9,225 nt of DNA from NCBI GenBank assembly GCA_012032965.1, contig JAAUPT010000041.1:1-9225 (forward strand), in the 5' to 3' direction. A program made the position numbers and the translations under genes. Within the stretch, counting starts at the first letter, position 1. The number at the start of each line of letters is the position of its first letter. The notes below the pieces were generated by a model that saw nothing but the letters and a program-made list of their open reading frames with translations, did not search any database and was not told where the DNA came from. Of this stretch, positions 1 through 6,364 are shown one piece after another. This DNA comes from Nitrospira sp. (lineage in GTDB: Bacteria > Nitrospirota > Nitrospiria > Nitrospirales > Nitrospiraceae).

Positions 1-186
1 TGCATTACTAGGGAGTATCCTGGACCTGAAGCGGTAGAGGCCCCCTTGTCACTGCCCCTGCGTCAACAGATAATCGAAACAGCCACGTCATGGCTCACTC
101 GCGTTGATCTCTCTGCTAGGCATAGCATTCCCATCTATCCCTATGCTATGTCGAATCCATGCGCTCACCTCGTGTTTTATTGTTGA
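1..186 (+). CDS. possible C-terminal end of an upstream gene, unrecognised
   Basis: The first forward frame is open from the window edge to a TGA at 184-186, giving 61 codons of plausible protein with a stretch reading RQQIIETATSWLTRVDLSAR. The other two forward frames close within the first 36 bases. If real, it overlaps the ATG of the next gene at 159 by 28 bases. That would suggest a co-transcribed pair and could explain why the next gene lacks a clear Shine-Dalgarno sequence. I do not recognise the family. A 61-codon open frame can arise by chance, so this is a tentative call. Confidence 0.4.
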   Translation, partial: CITREYPGPEAVEAPLSLPLRQQIIETATSWLTRVDLSARHSIPIYPYAMSNPCAHLVFYC

Positions 187-1115
187 TCCCTCCACTGACA
201 CAACTCAACACCCCTTATCCGTCCACTGCGTATCTAACAGGATTCCTTGAGACGCGTGGGATCCGCGCGGAACAGGCGGACTTGGGAATCGAGATGGTGC
301 TGCGCTTATTCAACCCCGAGGGACTACGCCACGTCTTCAGCCAACTCCGCACCCACGCAACTGCTCTTCCCAACGAAGCCATCAGGATGATGCGGGCAGA
401 ACGTTCGTATATTCAAATGATCGAACCAGTCGTTTCGTTTTTGCAAGGACGGACACCAGACGCCGCACCCCGATTGATTGAACCAGGAGTCTTACCCCAA
501 GGACCAAGATTTCGAGGTCGAAAAACATTTCCACGCGCGGTCTCCATTGATGATCGCGCCAAACAATGGGCAACCTTCTTTCTCGAAGACCTTGCTGATC
601 TCGTTCAGGCTACGATCACCCCGCACTTTGCTATGAGTCGCTATGCCGAGCACATTGGACGCTCCGCTTCATCTTTTGATCAGATCGCCAAGGCCCTTGC
701 AGCCCCAGCTAGCCTCACTGATCAGTGGCTACTGGAATCGTTTTGGACGCACTTTGAACGGGTCAAGCCATCGCTGGTCGGTCTGTCCGTACCGTTTCCA
801 GGTAATGTGTATGGCGCGTTCCGCATCGCAAGAGCGATCAAACAGCGCTATCCCGCTGTACCGGTGGCCCTCGGGGGAGGCTATGTCAATACCGAGCTGC
901 GCCGAGTCACCGATCCTCGAGTGTTTGATTATGTCGACTTCATCACGCTCGACAACGGTGAACGTCCCCTCCTCTCTTTGATCGAATATCTCTCCGGCCT
1001 ACGCCCACGTCAATCGCTGTGCCGCACGATGTATCGCGAGAAGAATCGTGTGGTCTATACCGACGATCCATCGTCCACCGACTTCACGATGAACGAGACC
1101 GGCTGTCCAACCTAA
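159..1115 (+). CDS. B12-binding domain radical SAM protein, N-terminal part (frameshifted)
   Basis: This is the N-terminal, cobalamin-binding-like half of a radical SAM enzyme. It opens with a beta strand and PPLTQLNTPYPSTAYLTGFL (residues 11-30), the usual start of this group. Around residues 202-245 it has the Rossmann-type VGLSVPFPGN strand and a glycine-rich GGGYVNTE motif (G239-G241). The classical DxHxxG cobalamin motif is not visible, so B12 binding is inferred from the family only. The frame stops at TAA (1113-1115) just after GCPT. If one A of the AA at 1114-1115 is removed, reading continues as GCPTYRGLTLDQYL straight into the radical SAM domain downstream, making a 724-residue protein. 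The break is therefore a one-base insertion or a sequencing error. An in-frame TAG at 123 limits upstream starts. No good Shine-Dalgarno sequence precedes ATG 159. The substrate is unknown. Confidence 0.82.
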   Translation: MRSPRVLLLIPPLTQLNTPYPSTAYLTGFLETRGIRAEQADLGIEMVLRLFNPEGLRHVFSQLRTHATALPNEAIRMMRAERSYIQMIEPVVSFLQGRTPDAAPRLIEPGVLPQGPRFRGRKTFPRAVSIDDRAKQWATFFLEDLADLVQATITPHFAMSRYAEHIGRSASSFDQIAKALAAPASLTDQWLLESFWTHFERVKPSLVGLSVPFPGNVYGAFRIARAIKQRYPAVPVALGGGYVNTELRRVTDPRVFDYVDFITLDNGERPLLSLIEYLSGLRPRQSLCRTMYREKNRVVYTDDPSSTDFTMNETGCPT

Positions 1116-1140
1116 CCGAGGCCTAACCCTGGATCAATAC

Positions 1141-2334
1141 TTGACCATTCTGGACAGTACCAACCCGATGCATCGTCTCTGGTCGGAAGGTCATTGGAAC
1201 AAATTGACCGTCGCTCATGGTTGCTATTGGAAACAATGTACGTTTTGCGATGTTGGGCTCAATTACATCAGTCGGTACGAAATGACTCCGACCGATCGGC
1301 TGATCCAGCAGATTGAACAGCTCGTTGCCGAGACCGGTCGCACCAGGTTTCACTTTGTCGATGAAGCGGCCCCGCCTGCTGCGCTGAAATCACTCGCCCT
1401 CGCACTGTTGGAACGAAAGATCAAGATCACCTGGTGGGGCAACATTCGATTTGAGACGGCATTTTCACCAGATCTGTGTCGTCTCCTGTCTGCCTCCGGC
1501 TGTATCGCGGTCACCGCCGGACTCGAAGCGGCCTCAGACCGCCTCTTGGGCAACATGAAGAAGGGCATTACCGTCGATCAGACCGCCCTCGTTGCCGCCG
1601 GATTCAAAGATGCCGGTATTCTAATCCACGCGTACCTCATGTATGGATGCCCATCGGAAACCATTCAGGAAACTGTCGATTCATTGGAACGAGTTCGCCA
1701 GCTAGTAGCGGCCGATCTCATTCAATCTGCCTTTTGGCACCGCTTCACCGTCACGGCGCATAGCCCGGTCGGGCTACATCCAGACGAACACGGCCTGCGC
1801 ATTCTTGGCCCTGAATTTCACGGTTTTGCAGAAAATGACCTGCTGCACAGTGACGGTCGCAGCGAAACTCCAGACTGGCTCGGCGAGGGGCTCCGCCGAT
1901 CACTTCTCAACTACCTCGAACGGCGAGGACTTGATCTCGATGTCCGTCAGTGGTTCGATGAAGCCGTTCCTCACTCAACAGTCCCTTCCACATGGCTGAA
2001 ATATCAGCTCAAAAACGGGGTGATCGACGATTCTTCAGAGACAGAACGGCGATGCGTCTGGCTGGGTGGAGCGATGACCTATGAGCTGAGAGGGAACAGA
2101 TCGAGACTCATTCATGCCAAGTCAGAACAGGAACACGTCATCATTCTTCCTGAGTCACAAGCCGAGTGGGTCCAGCAATTAATCGTGACATCCACCCCAC
2201 GGTCGCCCTCGCAAGCGTATCCACACATCCAACAAGCTTGTAGCCAGTTTCCTGGAACCGTCTCAGATTTCAATACGTTTCTCAAGACCTCTTCGTGGAA
2301 AAGGATCCGGTCCATCGGTTTAGTGCTTGTGTAG
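1141..2334 (+). CDS. radical SAM domain protein, C-terminal part of the same enzyme
   Basis: This is the catalytic half of the split enzyme. Radical SAM proteins bind a [4Fe-4S] cluster and cleave S-adenosylmethionine to a 5'-deoxyadenosyl radical. Near the start is HGCYWKQCTFCD. Its cysteines would be 355, 360 and 363 of the rejoined protein, spaced CX4CX2C rather than the textbook CX3CX2C; as I recall, B12-type relatives often read GCYW..C..C. Further core signatures are FHFVDEAAPPAALK, the strand ITWWGNIRFE, GLEAASDRLLGNMKKGI and HAYLMYGCPSET. The region after about residue 560 (rejoined numbering) has no motif I can name. TTG at 1141 is only the nearest nominal start. The frame is open from 1093, and the true N-terminus is almost certainly the upstream half beginning at 159. 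It ends 159 bases before the convergent porin gene, with a hairpin terminator between. The reaction and substrate are unknown. Confidence 0.85.
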   Translation: MTILDSTNPMHRLWSEGHWNKLTVAHGCYWKQCTFCDVGLNYISRYEMTPTDRLIQQIEQLVAETGRTRFHFVDEAAPPAALKSLALALLERKIKITWWGNIRFETAFSPDLCRLLSASGCIAVTAGLEAASDRLLGNMKKGITVDQTALVAAGFKDAGILIHAYLMYGCPSETIQETVDSLERVRQLVAADLIQSAFWHRFTVTAHSPVGLHPDEHGLRILGPEFHGFAENDLLHSDGRSETPDWLGEGLRRSLLNYLERRGLDLDVRQWFDEAVPHSTVPSTWLKYQLKNGVIDDSSETERRCVWLGGAMTYELRGNRSRLIHAKSEQEHVIILPESQAEWVQQLIVTSTPRSPSQAYPHIQQACSQFPGTVSDFNTFLKTSSWKRIRSIGLVLV

Positions 2335-2422
2335 CTGGAACCAATCCCTCTGTCGGTCGACGACTGCTAAGCACAGCCTCCACAACTTCGACATGGGACA
2401 GCTCTATCGAGGAGACAAAATG

Positions 2423-2457
2423 AAGAGCCGGAACTCACCGTGTGAGTTCCGGCTCTT
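2423..2457. terminator. bidirectional hairpin terminator between convergent genes
   Basis: A perfect 16-bp inverted repeat (AAGAGCCGGAACTCAC at 2423-2438, complement at 2442-2457) encloses a 3-base loop. It lies 88 bases after the stop of the radical SAM gene and 35 bases past the stop of the porin gene. On the minus strand the stem is followed by CATTTTGTCT, a fair U-rich tail; on the plus strand by only TTGTCT. It probably ends porin transcription efficiently and also shields it from read-through in the opposite direction. Confidence 0.8.
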
Positions 2458-2492
2458 GTCTGGAGGACCGCTATCTAGGCCACGTGAGCTGC

Positions 2493-3304
2493 TTAATACT
2501 GCAGCTGCAACGCCACGTGGAACGAATCAACTTTTTGCACAGCTTGCCCCGGCGCCATGAACGAGAAGCCGCCTGGGCTGCCGTTGAGATCCCCGTACCG
2601 GTAGTAGGCCGAGATCCGGGCATTGTGGCCGGCAATGATGTAGTTCACCCCCGTTTCCCATTCATTCCGCTGGTTCGAATACCGGGGGCTGATTTCGGTG
2701 AACCGCACATAGGGTTGGAATCGGCCAATGCCGATTTCATGGGGAAACAGGTACAAGGCATACACCGACCAGGAGTGGCCATTAAATATACAAAAACAGG
2801 TGCCAAAGGCGCCCGCGCCCGGCTGAAAGGCCTGCGTCCCGTAATTCGCAAAGAACCGCTTGAACTCCCCGTTGAATGTGAACACACCCAGGTTGTTCGG
2901 CAGCACCTTTTCAAATAACAGATCGGCGGAGAGCCCGGTGAAATCGGACGTCGCCCCGGCGACCGTGGGATTCCCCGCGCCATCTTTCTGATGCGTCACG
3001 TTTCCCGAGATCGCCAGAATGTCTCCGGCCGTCCCGTAATAGGTCCCGCTCGTGTAGTAGCCGGGGTTGACTTCGTCATTCAACAGGTTCCACTGCAGAC
3101 GGCCCGCGTACAACAAGCTGCCCGTGGGGTTCGGTCCCCCGCGGTTACCCGTGAACACCGAGGCCACGTACAAGAGGTGGGTCCCGAAGGGATGGACCTT
3201 CCCGAAGAAGACGGCACCGTTGTCACGACCATAGAGCCCCGCCTGTCCGCCAACCGCTCCTCCGGGGCCGCTGGGGTGGTTGCCGCTAAAATCCGCTGGG
3301 AAAA
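2493..3304 (-). CDS. outer-membrane porin, C-terminal part (frameshifted)
   Basis: This is the C-terminal two thirds of a beta-barrel porin whose N-terminal part lies immediately upstream in another frame. A nearby ATG at 3330-3332 is open in this frame, but family-like sequence starts only at the junction. Removing one base of the four-A run at 3301-3304 (TTTT on the coding strand) joins the halves as FRTRFPADFSGNHPSG. The rejoined precursor has 429 residues. Short amphipathic strands with many Tyr, Phe and Gly alternate with polar loops. The protein ends in FHVALQLQY, a C-terminal aromatic beta-signal of the type read by the BAM assembly machinery. Cysteines occur as a close pair, CFC at residues 329-331 of the rejoined protein, which is unusual for a porin. 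The hairpin at 2423-2457 ends the transcript. Substrate selectivity cannot be read from the sequence. Confidence 0.82.
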
Positions 3305-3783
3305 CGGGTCCGGAACCCATCGAAGGTCGCATGGTAGAACGGACCGTTCAACTCCCCACGCTCGCTCGGGACCAAGGTGCGTCCCACCCAGAGGTTGACC
3401 AGCTCGTTGATCTCGAATTTCCCGATCGCGTCGAGCAACCCAATGTTGGAGTTGCCGCCAAAATGACTGGCGCCCCCCCCGACGTTGCAGTTAAAACATT
3501 CCGTGTTGAACGTAAACTTGACGTACTTGTGGATCTGCCCATCGATGTAGATACGCGCATTGTCGACCTTGAAGTCGTTACTGTAATGGCCTCCGGCGGC
3601 GCCCTCGATGGCGTTGAAACTGCTGCGGATCCCCATGCCGATGGAGATCCACTTGTCCTCATCGGCCTTGATTGTGCCACCAGCATAGGCACTGGGCAGG
3701 GGGGATCCCATTCCAGCCACTAGTGCCGTCACGGCTCCAGCAACTAAAACCGTTTTCCACTGCCTTTTGCTATGTCCTATCAT
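3286..3783 (-). CDS. outer-membrane porin (OprO/P-like), N-terminal part with signal peptide
   Basis: This is the start of a porin resembling the phosphate-selective porin O/P group. ATG at 3783 is preferred over longer versions reaching 3954: it has a strong ribosome-binding site (AAGGGAGGG, seven bases away) and begins a clean signal peptide. That peptide has MIGHSKRQWK, a hydrophobic core VLVAGAVTALVAG and an A-Y-A cleavage site after residue 34. The mature part contains DNARIYIDGQIHKYVKFTFN (residues 74-93), then KFEINELVNLWVGRTLVPSE and NGPFY. These match, as I recall, the early strands and the GR.LPPS...GP.Y motif of the family. A CFNC pair lies at residues 96-99. The frame ends at a TAG (3286-3288) shortly after a one-base expansion at 3301-3304; the remainder continues in the adjacent frame. 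A candidate promoter lies 160-190 bases upstream. Confidence 0.85.
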   Translation of the reverse strand: MIGHSKRQWKTVLVAGAVTALVAGMGSPLPSAYAGGTIKADEDKWISIGMGIRSSFNAIEGAAGGHYSNDFKVDNARIYIDGQIHKYVKFTFNTECFNCNVGGGASHFGGNSNIGLLDAIGKFEINELVNLWVGRTLVPSERGELNGPFYHATFDGFRTRFPSGF

Positions 3784-3943
3784 ACTGATGCCCTCCCTTG
3801 TGAGTAATAAGAACCCTTGCCCACTACCAACTGCGCCTACTGCCAAATGCTGAGCCCTTTCACGCTGGGAAGTTCGTGGCGGAGTATGCCTAAACCCCTG
3901 AAAGATAGCAAGAAAAATTCTTCTAACCGCTTCATACGTATCA

Positions 3944-3971
3944 ACTATACACATGTATTTCTACTTGTCCA
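3944..3971 (-). promoter_or_regulatory. candidate sigma-70 promoter for the porin gene
   Basis: On the minus strand TGGACA (3966-3971) and TATAGT (3944-3949) are separated by 16 bases. Each differs from the consensus hexamer at one position. Initiation near 3937 would leave an untranslated leader of about 155 bases before the porin ATG at 3783. An 8-base palindrome, ATACGTAT (3934-3941), sits at the expected start site. This is a motif match only. Confidence 0.5.
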
Positions 3972-4013
3972 TGAAAATGCAGAAAACGATCAGGTGTGAT
4001 ACTGATGTGGTTT

Positions 4014-4319
4014 TCACTTGTGCACATCACCATACTCCACGCAGATAAGAGTACAGACCGTATCGTCATTCACTCGTTTTGTTCTATTTGCCAACATCAG
4101 CGGCTTTCCTCGCCTACGTGAGGCTGCACCGCTGTGACGCGGTGGAAGAATACGCAACTGGTGTCCTCGTCCCGTCGGCCAGAGACTATAGGCCTGGCGA
4201 AGTGAGGACAGGGTTCGCCTAGTTTTTCCAAGGAATCCTAATGGATCACGGCTGTCAATCCATAGAATCAAGCCGGGCTCAAGCAATCCTTGTACCTCAG
4301 CTTTTGAAGGCAACGACAT
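4014..4319 (-). CDS. small hypothetical protein, doubtful
   Basis: An ATG-started frame of 101 codons, beginning MSLPSKAEVQGLLEPGLILW, fills most of the gap between the porin and peroxiredoxin genes. I recognise no family, signal peptide, membrane segment or metal motif. The middle is rich in Arg, Ser and Leu. No Shine-Dalgarno sequence precedes the ATG (TCTCTCACGGCAG). It starts 91 bases past the peroxiredoxin terminator and so would need its own promoter. Composition and codon use do not clearly mark it as coding. It could be a real orphan gene, a remnant of a longer gene, or chance. Plus-strand frames over the same stretch look no better. Confidence 0.3.
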   Translation of the reverse strand: MSLPSKAEVQGLLEPGLILWIDSRDPLGFLGKTRRTLSSLRQAYSLWPTGRGHQLRILPPRHSGAASRRRGKPLMLANRTKRVNDDTVCTLICVEYGDVHK

Positions 4320-4409
4320 CTGCCGTGAGAGAGAATAGAAGATCGCCAGCTGTGGGATTTACGTGTGAACTATAGAAATGTGTGGATTGATAACACGTTG
4401 ATAAATAAG

Positions 4410-4446
4410 AGCCAGGCAGAAGATATTCGTCACCCTCTACCTGGCT
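4410..4446 (-). terminator. rho-independent terminator of the peroxiredoxin gene
   Basis: On the minus strand AGCCAGGTAGA and TCTGCCTGGCT form an 11-bp stem with one G-U pair and a loop of about 15 bases. CTTATTTAT follows as the U-rich tail. The hairpin begins 22 bases past the peroxiredoxin stop, the expected position for an intrinsic terminator. Confidence 0.75.
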
Positions 4447-4468
4447 TTCTCAGGACACCGGTCAGAGT

Positions 4469-5104
4469 CTATCGGTTCGGTTGAGGTGTGTAGCGGAGAT
4501 ACGGCTTCACAGTCGTGAACCCTTTAGGAAACAGTTGTTGCGCTTCTGCATCACCTACCGCGGGCGTAATGATGCACTCTTCACCGTCTTTCCAGTTGGC
4601 AGGTGTTGCAACCTTGTATTTTGATGTCAACTGGAGCGAATCGATAACCCTCAACAGCTCGTCAAAGTTACGACCACAAGAAGCCGGATAGGTCAGCGTC
4701 AATTTCACCTTTTTGTCCGGACCGATAATGAAGACCGATCGCACGGTCATATTATCAATGGCATTCGGGTGGATCATGTCATAGAGCGTCGCCACCTTCT
4801 TGTCCGGATCGGCGATGATGGGGTAGTTCATCGTCGTCTTTTGGGTTTCATTGATGTCATTGATCCAACCTTTGTGAGAATCCATGGGATCCACACTGAT
4901 TGCAATCACCTTCACTCCCCGCTTCTTGAACTCCGGAGAAATTCTGGCCACCGTACCCAATTCCGTCGTACAGACGGGGGTATAGTCTTTGGGGTGGGAG
5001 AAGAAAATTCCCCAACTGTTGCCCAGCCACTCATGGAAATTGATCGTACCCTCTGTCGTCTCCGCCGTAAAGTTTGGTGCATCATCGCCCAATCGTATCG
5101 CCAT
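4469..5104 (-). CDS. peroxiredoxin, 1-Cys Prx6-type
   Basis: This is a 211-residue thiol peroxidase that should reduce hydrogen peroxide and alkyl hydroperoxides in the cytoplasm (there is no signal peptide). The peroxidatic cysteine is C45 in SHPKDYTPVCTTELG, with Thr42 and His37 in the expected places. The active-site Arg is R122 in NMTVRSVFIIGPDKKVKL. The length and the C-terminal arm, including SKYKVATPANWKDGEE and PYLRYTPQ, are typical of the Prx6 subfamily, which is longer than AhpC or BCP. Two further cysteines, C143 (PASCGRNFDE) and C177 (GEECIITP), are not the classical AhpC resolving cysteine, so the mechanism is probably one-Cys with an external thiol. The start has an excellent ribosome-binding site (AAGGAGG, six bases away). 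A terminator follows directly, so it is probably monocistronic. No OxyR- or PerR-like operator was identified. Confidence 0.96.
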   Translation of the reverse strand: MAIRLGDDAPNFTAETTEGTINFHEWLGNSWGIFFSHPKDYTPVCTTELGTVARISPEFKKRGVKVIAISVDPMDSHKGWINDINETQKTTMNYPIIADPDKKVATLYDMIHPNAIDNMTVRSVFIIGPDKKVKLTLTYPASCGRNFDELLRVIDSLQLTSKYKVATPANWKDGEECIITPAVGDAEAQQLFPKGFTTVKPYLRYTPQPNR

Positions 5105-5156
5105 GGCATACCTCCTTGGATCGCAATAAATTCAAACAAGAATGATCTGACTCACT

Positions 5157-5186
5157 ACCATACTGGTTCGCAAAGAGCGAGTTCAA
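5157..5186 (-). promoter_or_regulatory. candidate promoter for the peroxiredoxin gene
   Basis: On the minus strand TTGAAC (5181-5186) and TATGGT (5157-5162) are 18 bases apart, about 50 bases upstream of the peroxiredoxin ATG. The -35 box matches consensus at four of six positions and the -10 box at four of six. The spacing is acceptable but the match is modest. Confidence 0.3.
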
Positions 5187-5222
5187 GAGGGCTAAGGCTG
5201 AAGGTCCATGCAAAAACTGGAA

Positions 5223-5244
5223 AGAGACTTTCAGCTCAGTCTCT
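5223..5244. repeat. inverted repeat in the divergent promoter region
   Basis: AGAGACT (5223-5229) and its exact complement AGTCTCT (5238-5244) flank an 8-base spacer. The site lies between the divergent peroxiredoxin and pentapeptide genes (gap 5105-5351). It could be an operator or a weak hairpin in a leader. Apart from this and the promoter candidate, I see nothing definite in the gap. Confidence 0.3.
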
Positions 5245-5351
5245 CTCCTGGTTGAATAATGGTTGCCGCTTGACGAGAACCGTCGCGCACCGGCTCAAGT
5301 TTCTTCTCGCCTTGCCGATATGACTGTCGAGACCTCACCACGGAGCACACC

Positions 5352-5717
5352 ATGAATAAAGCCGAGCCAACGCGCATGAAGCTCCATATTTCAAAAGACC
5401 CGATGTACCTCATGTTGCGAGAAGGCTGCATCAAGGAATTCAACGCCAAGAAAGCCTCGGGTGATCCATGCGATCTTCGGGGATGTGATCTACGAGGTTT
5501 GGATCTTCGCGGTCTCGAGGCGGACGGCCTAGATTTCAGCGACTGCTATTTCCGGCAATCCGATCTCCGCGGTGTCGACCTGAGTAACGCGAAGATGGAG
5601 GGTGCCAGTATCAATGCTTGCAAGATTTCAGGTGTTCTGTTCCCCTCTGAGCTCAGCGCATCGGAAATTGAACTCTCACTTTTGCATGGGACGCGAATGC
5701 GGTACAACGTGAAGTAG
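5352..5717 (+). CDS. pentapeptide-repeat protein
   Basis: A complete 121-residue protein. Residues 40-94 form about eleven consecutive pentapeptides whose central position is L42, L47, L52, A57, F62, F67, L72, L77, M82, I87 and I92, for example CDLRG, CDLRG, LDLRG, SDLRG and VDLSN. Such repeats fold into a right-handed quadrilateral beta helix, here nearly three coils. Family members range from DNA-mimicking gyrase protectors to proteins of unknown role; this one is short and no specific role can be assigned. A charged N-terminal segment of about 39 residues and a 25-residue tail without repeats cap the helix. Cysteines lie at 26, 40, 45, 65 and 90. There is no signal peptide, so it is probably cytoplasmic. 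The ATG at 5352 has a GGAG upstream at fair spacing; ATG 5376 is an alternative. It is divergent from the peroxiredoxin gene and convergent with the DUF748 gene. Confidence 0.9.
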   Translation: MNKAEPTRMKLHISKDPMYLMLREGCIKEFNAKKASGDPCDLRGCDLRGLDLRGLEADGLDFSDCYFRQSDLRGVDLSNAKMEGASINACKISGVLFPSELSASEIELSLLHGTRMRYNVK

Positions 5718-5748
5718 TCCGCACACCGGTTCGTCCCTCCACACCATT

Positions 5749-5772
5749 AGGTAGACTGATAGGTAGACTGAT
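5749..5772. repeat. 12-bp tandem direct duplication
   Basis: AGGTAGACTGAT occurs twice in perfect tandem (5749-5760 and 5761-5772) in the 94-base gap between the convergent pentapeptide and DUF748 genes. A 10-base palindrome, GATAATTATC (5784-5793), follows. No convincing intrinsic terminator for either gene was found here. The duplication may be a replication slippage product. Confidence 0.7.
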
Positions 5773-5811
5773 CATCCACATCTGATAATTATCTGCGATT
5801 ATGTCGAGAGC

Positions 5812-6364
5812 TTATGAGCCGGCAGACAGCGACAACTGAGTCCGCACCTTCTCATGCCCAGATTCGGCATTGCCGGCATCCACAAGCACAACTCGTTCCT
5901 CGGTGAGCACTCCATCCTCGAGAAGCCGATTGCGAATCGCCTCAGCACGCTGGCGGGCCAACGCTTCAAATTCTTTTTCCGAAATCTGGATGGCCGCCGC
6001 AAGTTGCTGTTTCATCTCTTCTACCGTCGGTTGAGTGGGCTCAGCAGGCGCAGTGGTTGGTTCAGCAGGAGGAAGCTTCGCATATAATTTCTCCACCAGC
6101 CGTTGCTCCACTTTCGGCGAAAGTTCTTCCTGATCCGGATTCGTACCACCCTGCATGGCAAAGAGTTGTGCTCGGAGCTTCATTGTCTGGAGGGCGACAC
6201 GGTCCAGGGTCGAATCAGTCATTCCCTTGATATCAAGCCGGAGTCCGGCGCGTTCCTCCAACGCTTTCTTCAGCGCATCGAGTTTCTTCACTTCTTTGTC
6301 CACGAGAGAGGCACTTCCCGGCTGGAACTCGATATGCTCCAGATCTTCTGCGTTGCTACTCCCC
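5812..6364 (-). CDS. DUF748/AsmA-like protein, C-terminal part (OmpA-like segment)
   Basis: This is the last 180 or so residues of the DUF748 protein, displaced into another frame by a one-base expansion of the CCCC run at 6361-6364 (GGGG on the coding strand). With one base removed the join reads LMGKLDPGSSNAEDLEHIEF. The segment IEFQPGSASLVDKEVKKLDA followed by LKKALEERAGLRLDIKGMTD resembles a degenerate OmpA-type domain (F..GS..L, L..L...L, I.G.TD), as I recall from the end of DUF748 proteins. After a Pro/Ala/Thr-rich linker (PPAEPTTAPAEPTQP) comes a helical stretch, EKEFEALARQRAEAIRNRLL, and a short tail ending LSLSAGS. The frame is open further upstream, to a start codon at 6468, but that stretch is out of frame with the real protein. 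Confidence 0.8.

Noticed and set aside
2480..2520. CCACGTG / CACGTGG and AGCTGC / GCAGCT inverted repeat at the end of the porin gene
   Set aside because: It lies mostly inside the coding end, has a seven-base bulge, and a far better terminator exists at 2423-2457.
2442..3398. Forward frames of 135-158 codons opposite the porin gene
   Set aside because: They are antisense to a clear porin with a signal peptide and C-terminal beta-signal, and they resemble no known protein.
3784..3954. Longer start for the porin (57 extra residues)
   Set aside because: The extension would bury the signal peptide and run through the strong ribosome-binding site before ATG 3783.
4769..5323. Forward frame of 184 codons opposite the peroxiredoxin
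   Set aside because: It is antisense to a highly conserved peroxiredoxin; the sequence has no family features.
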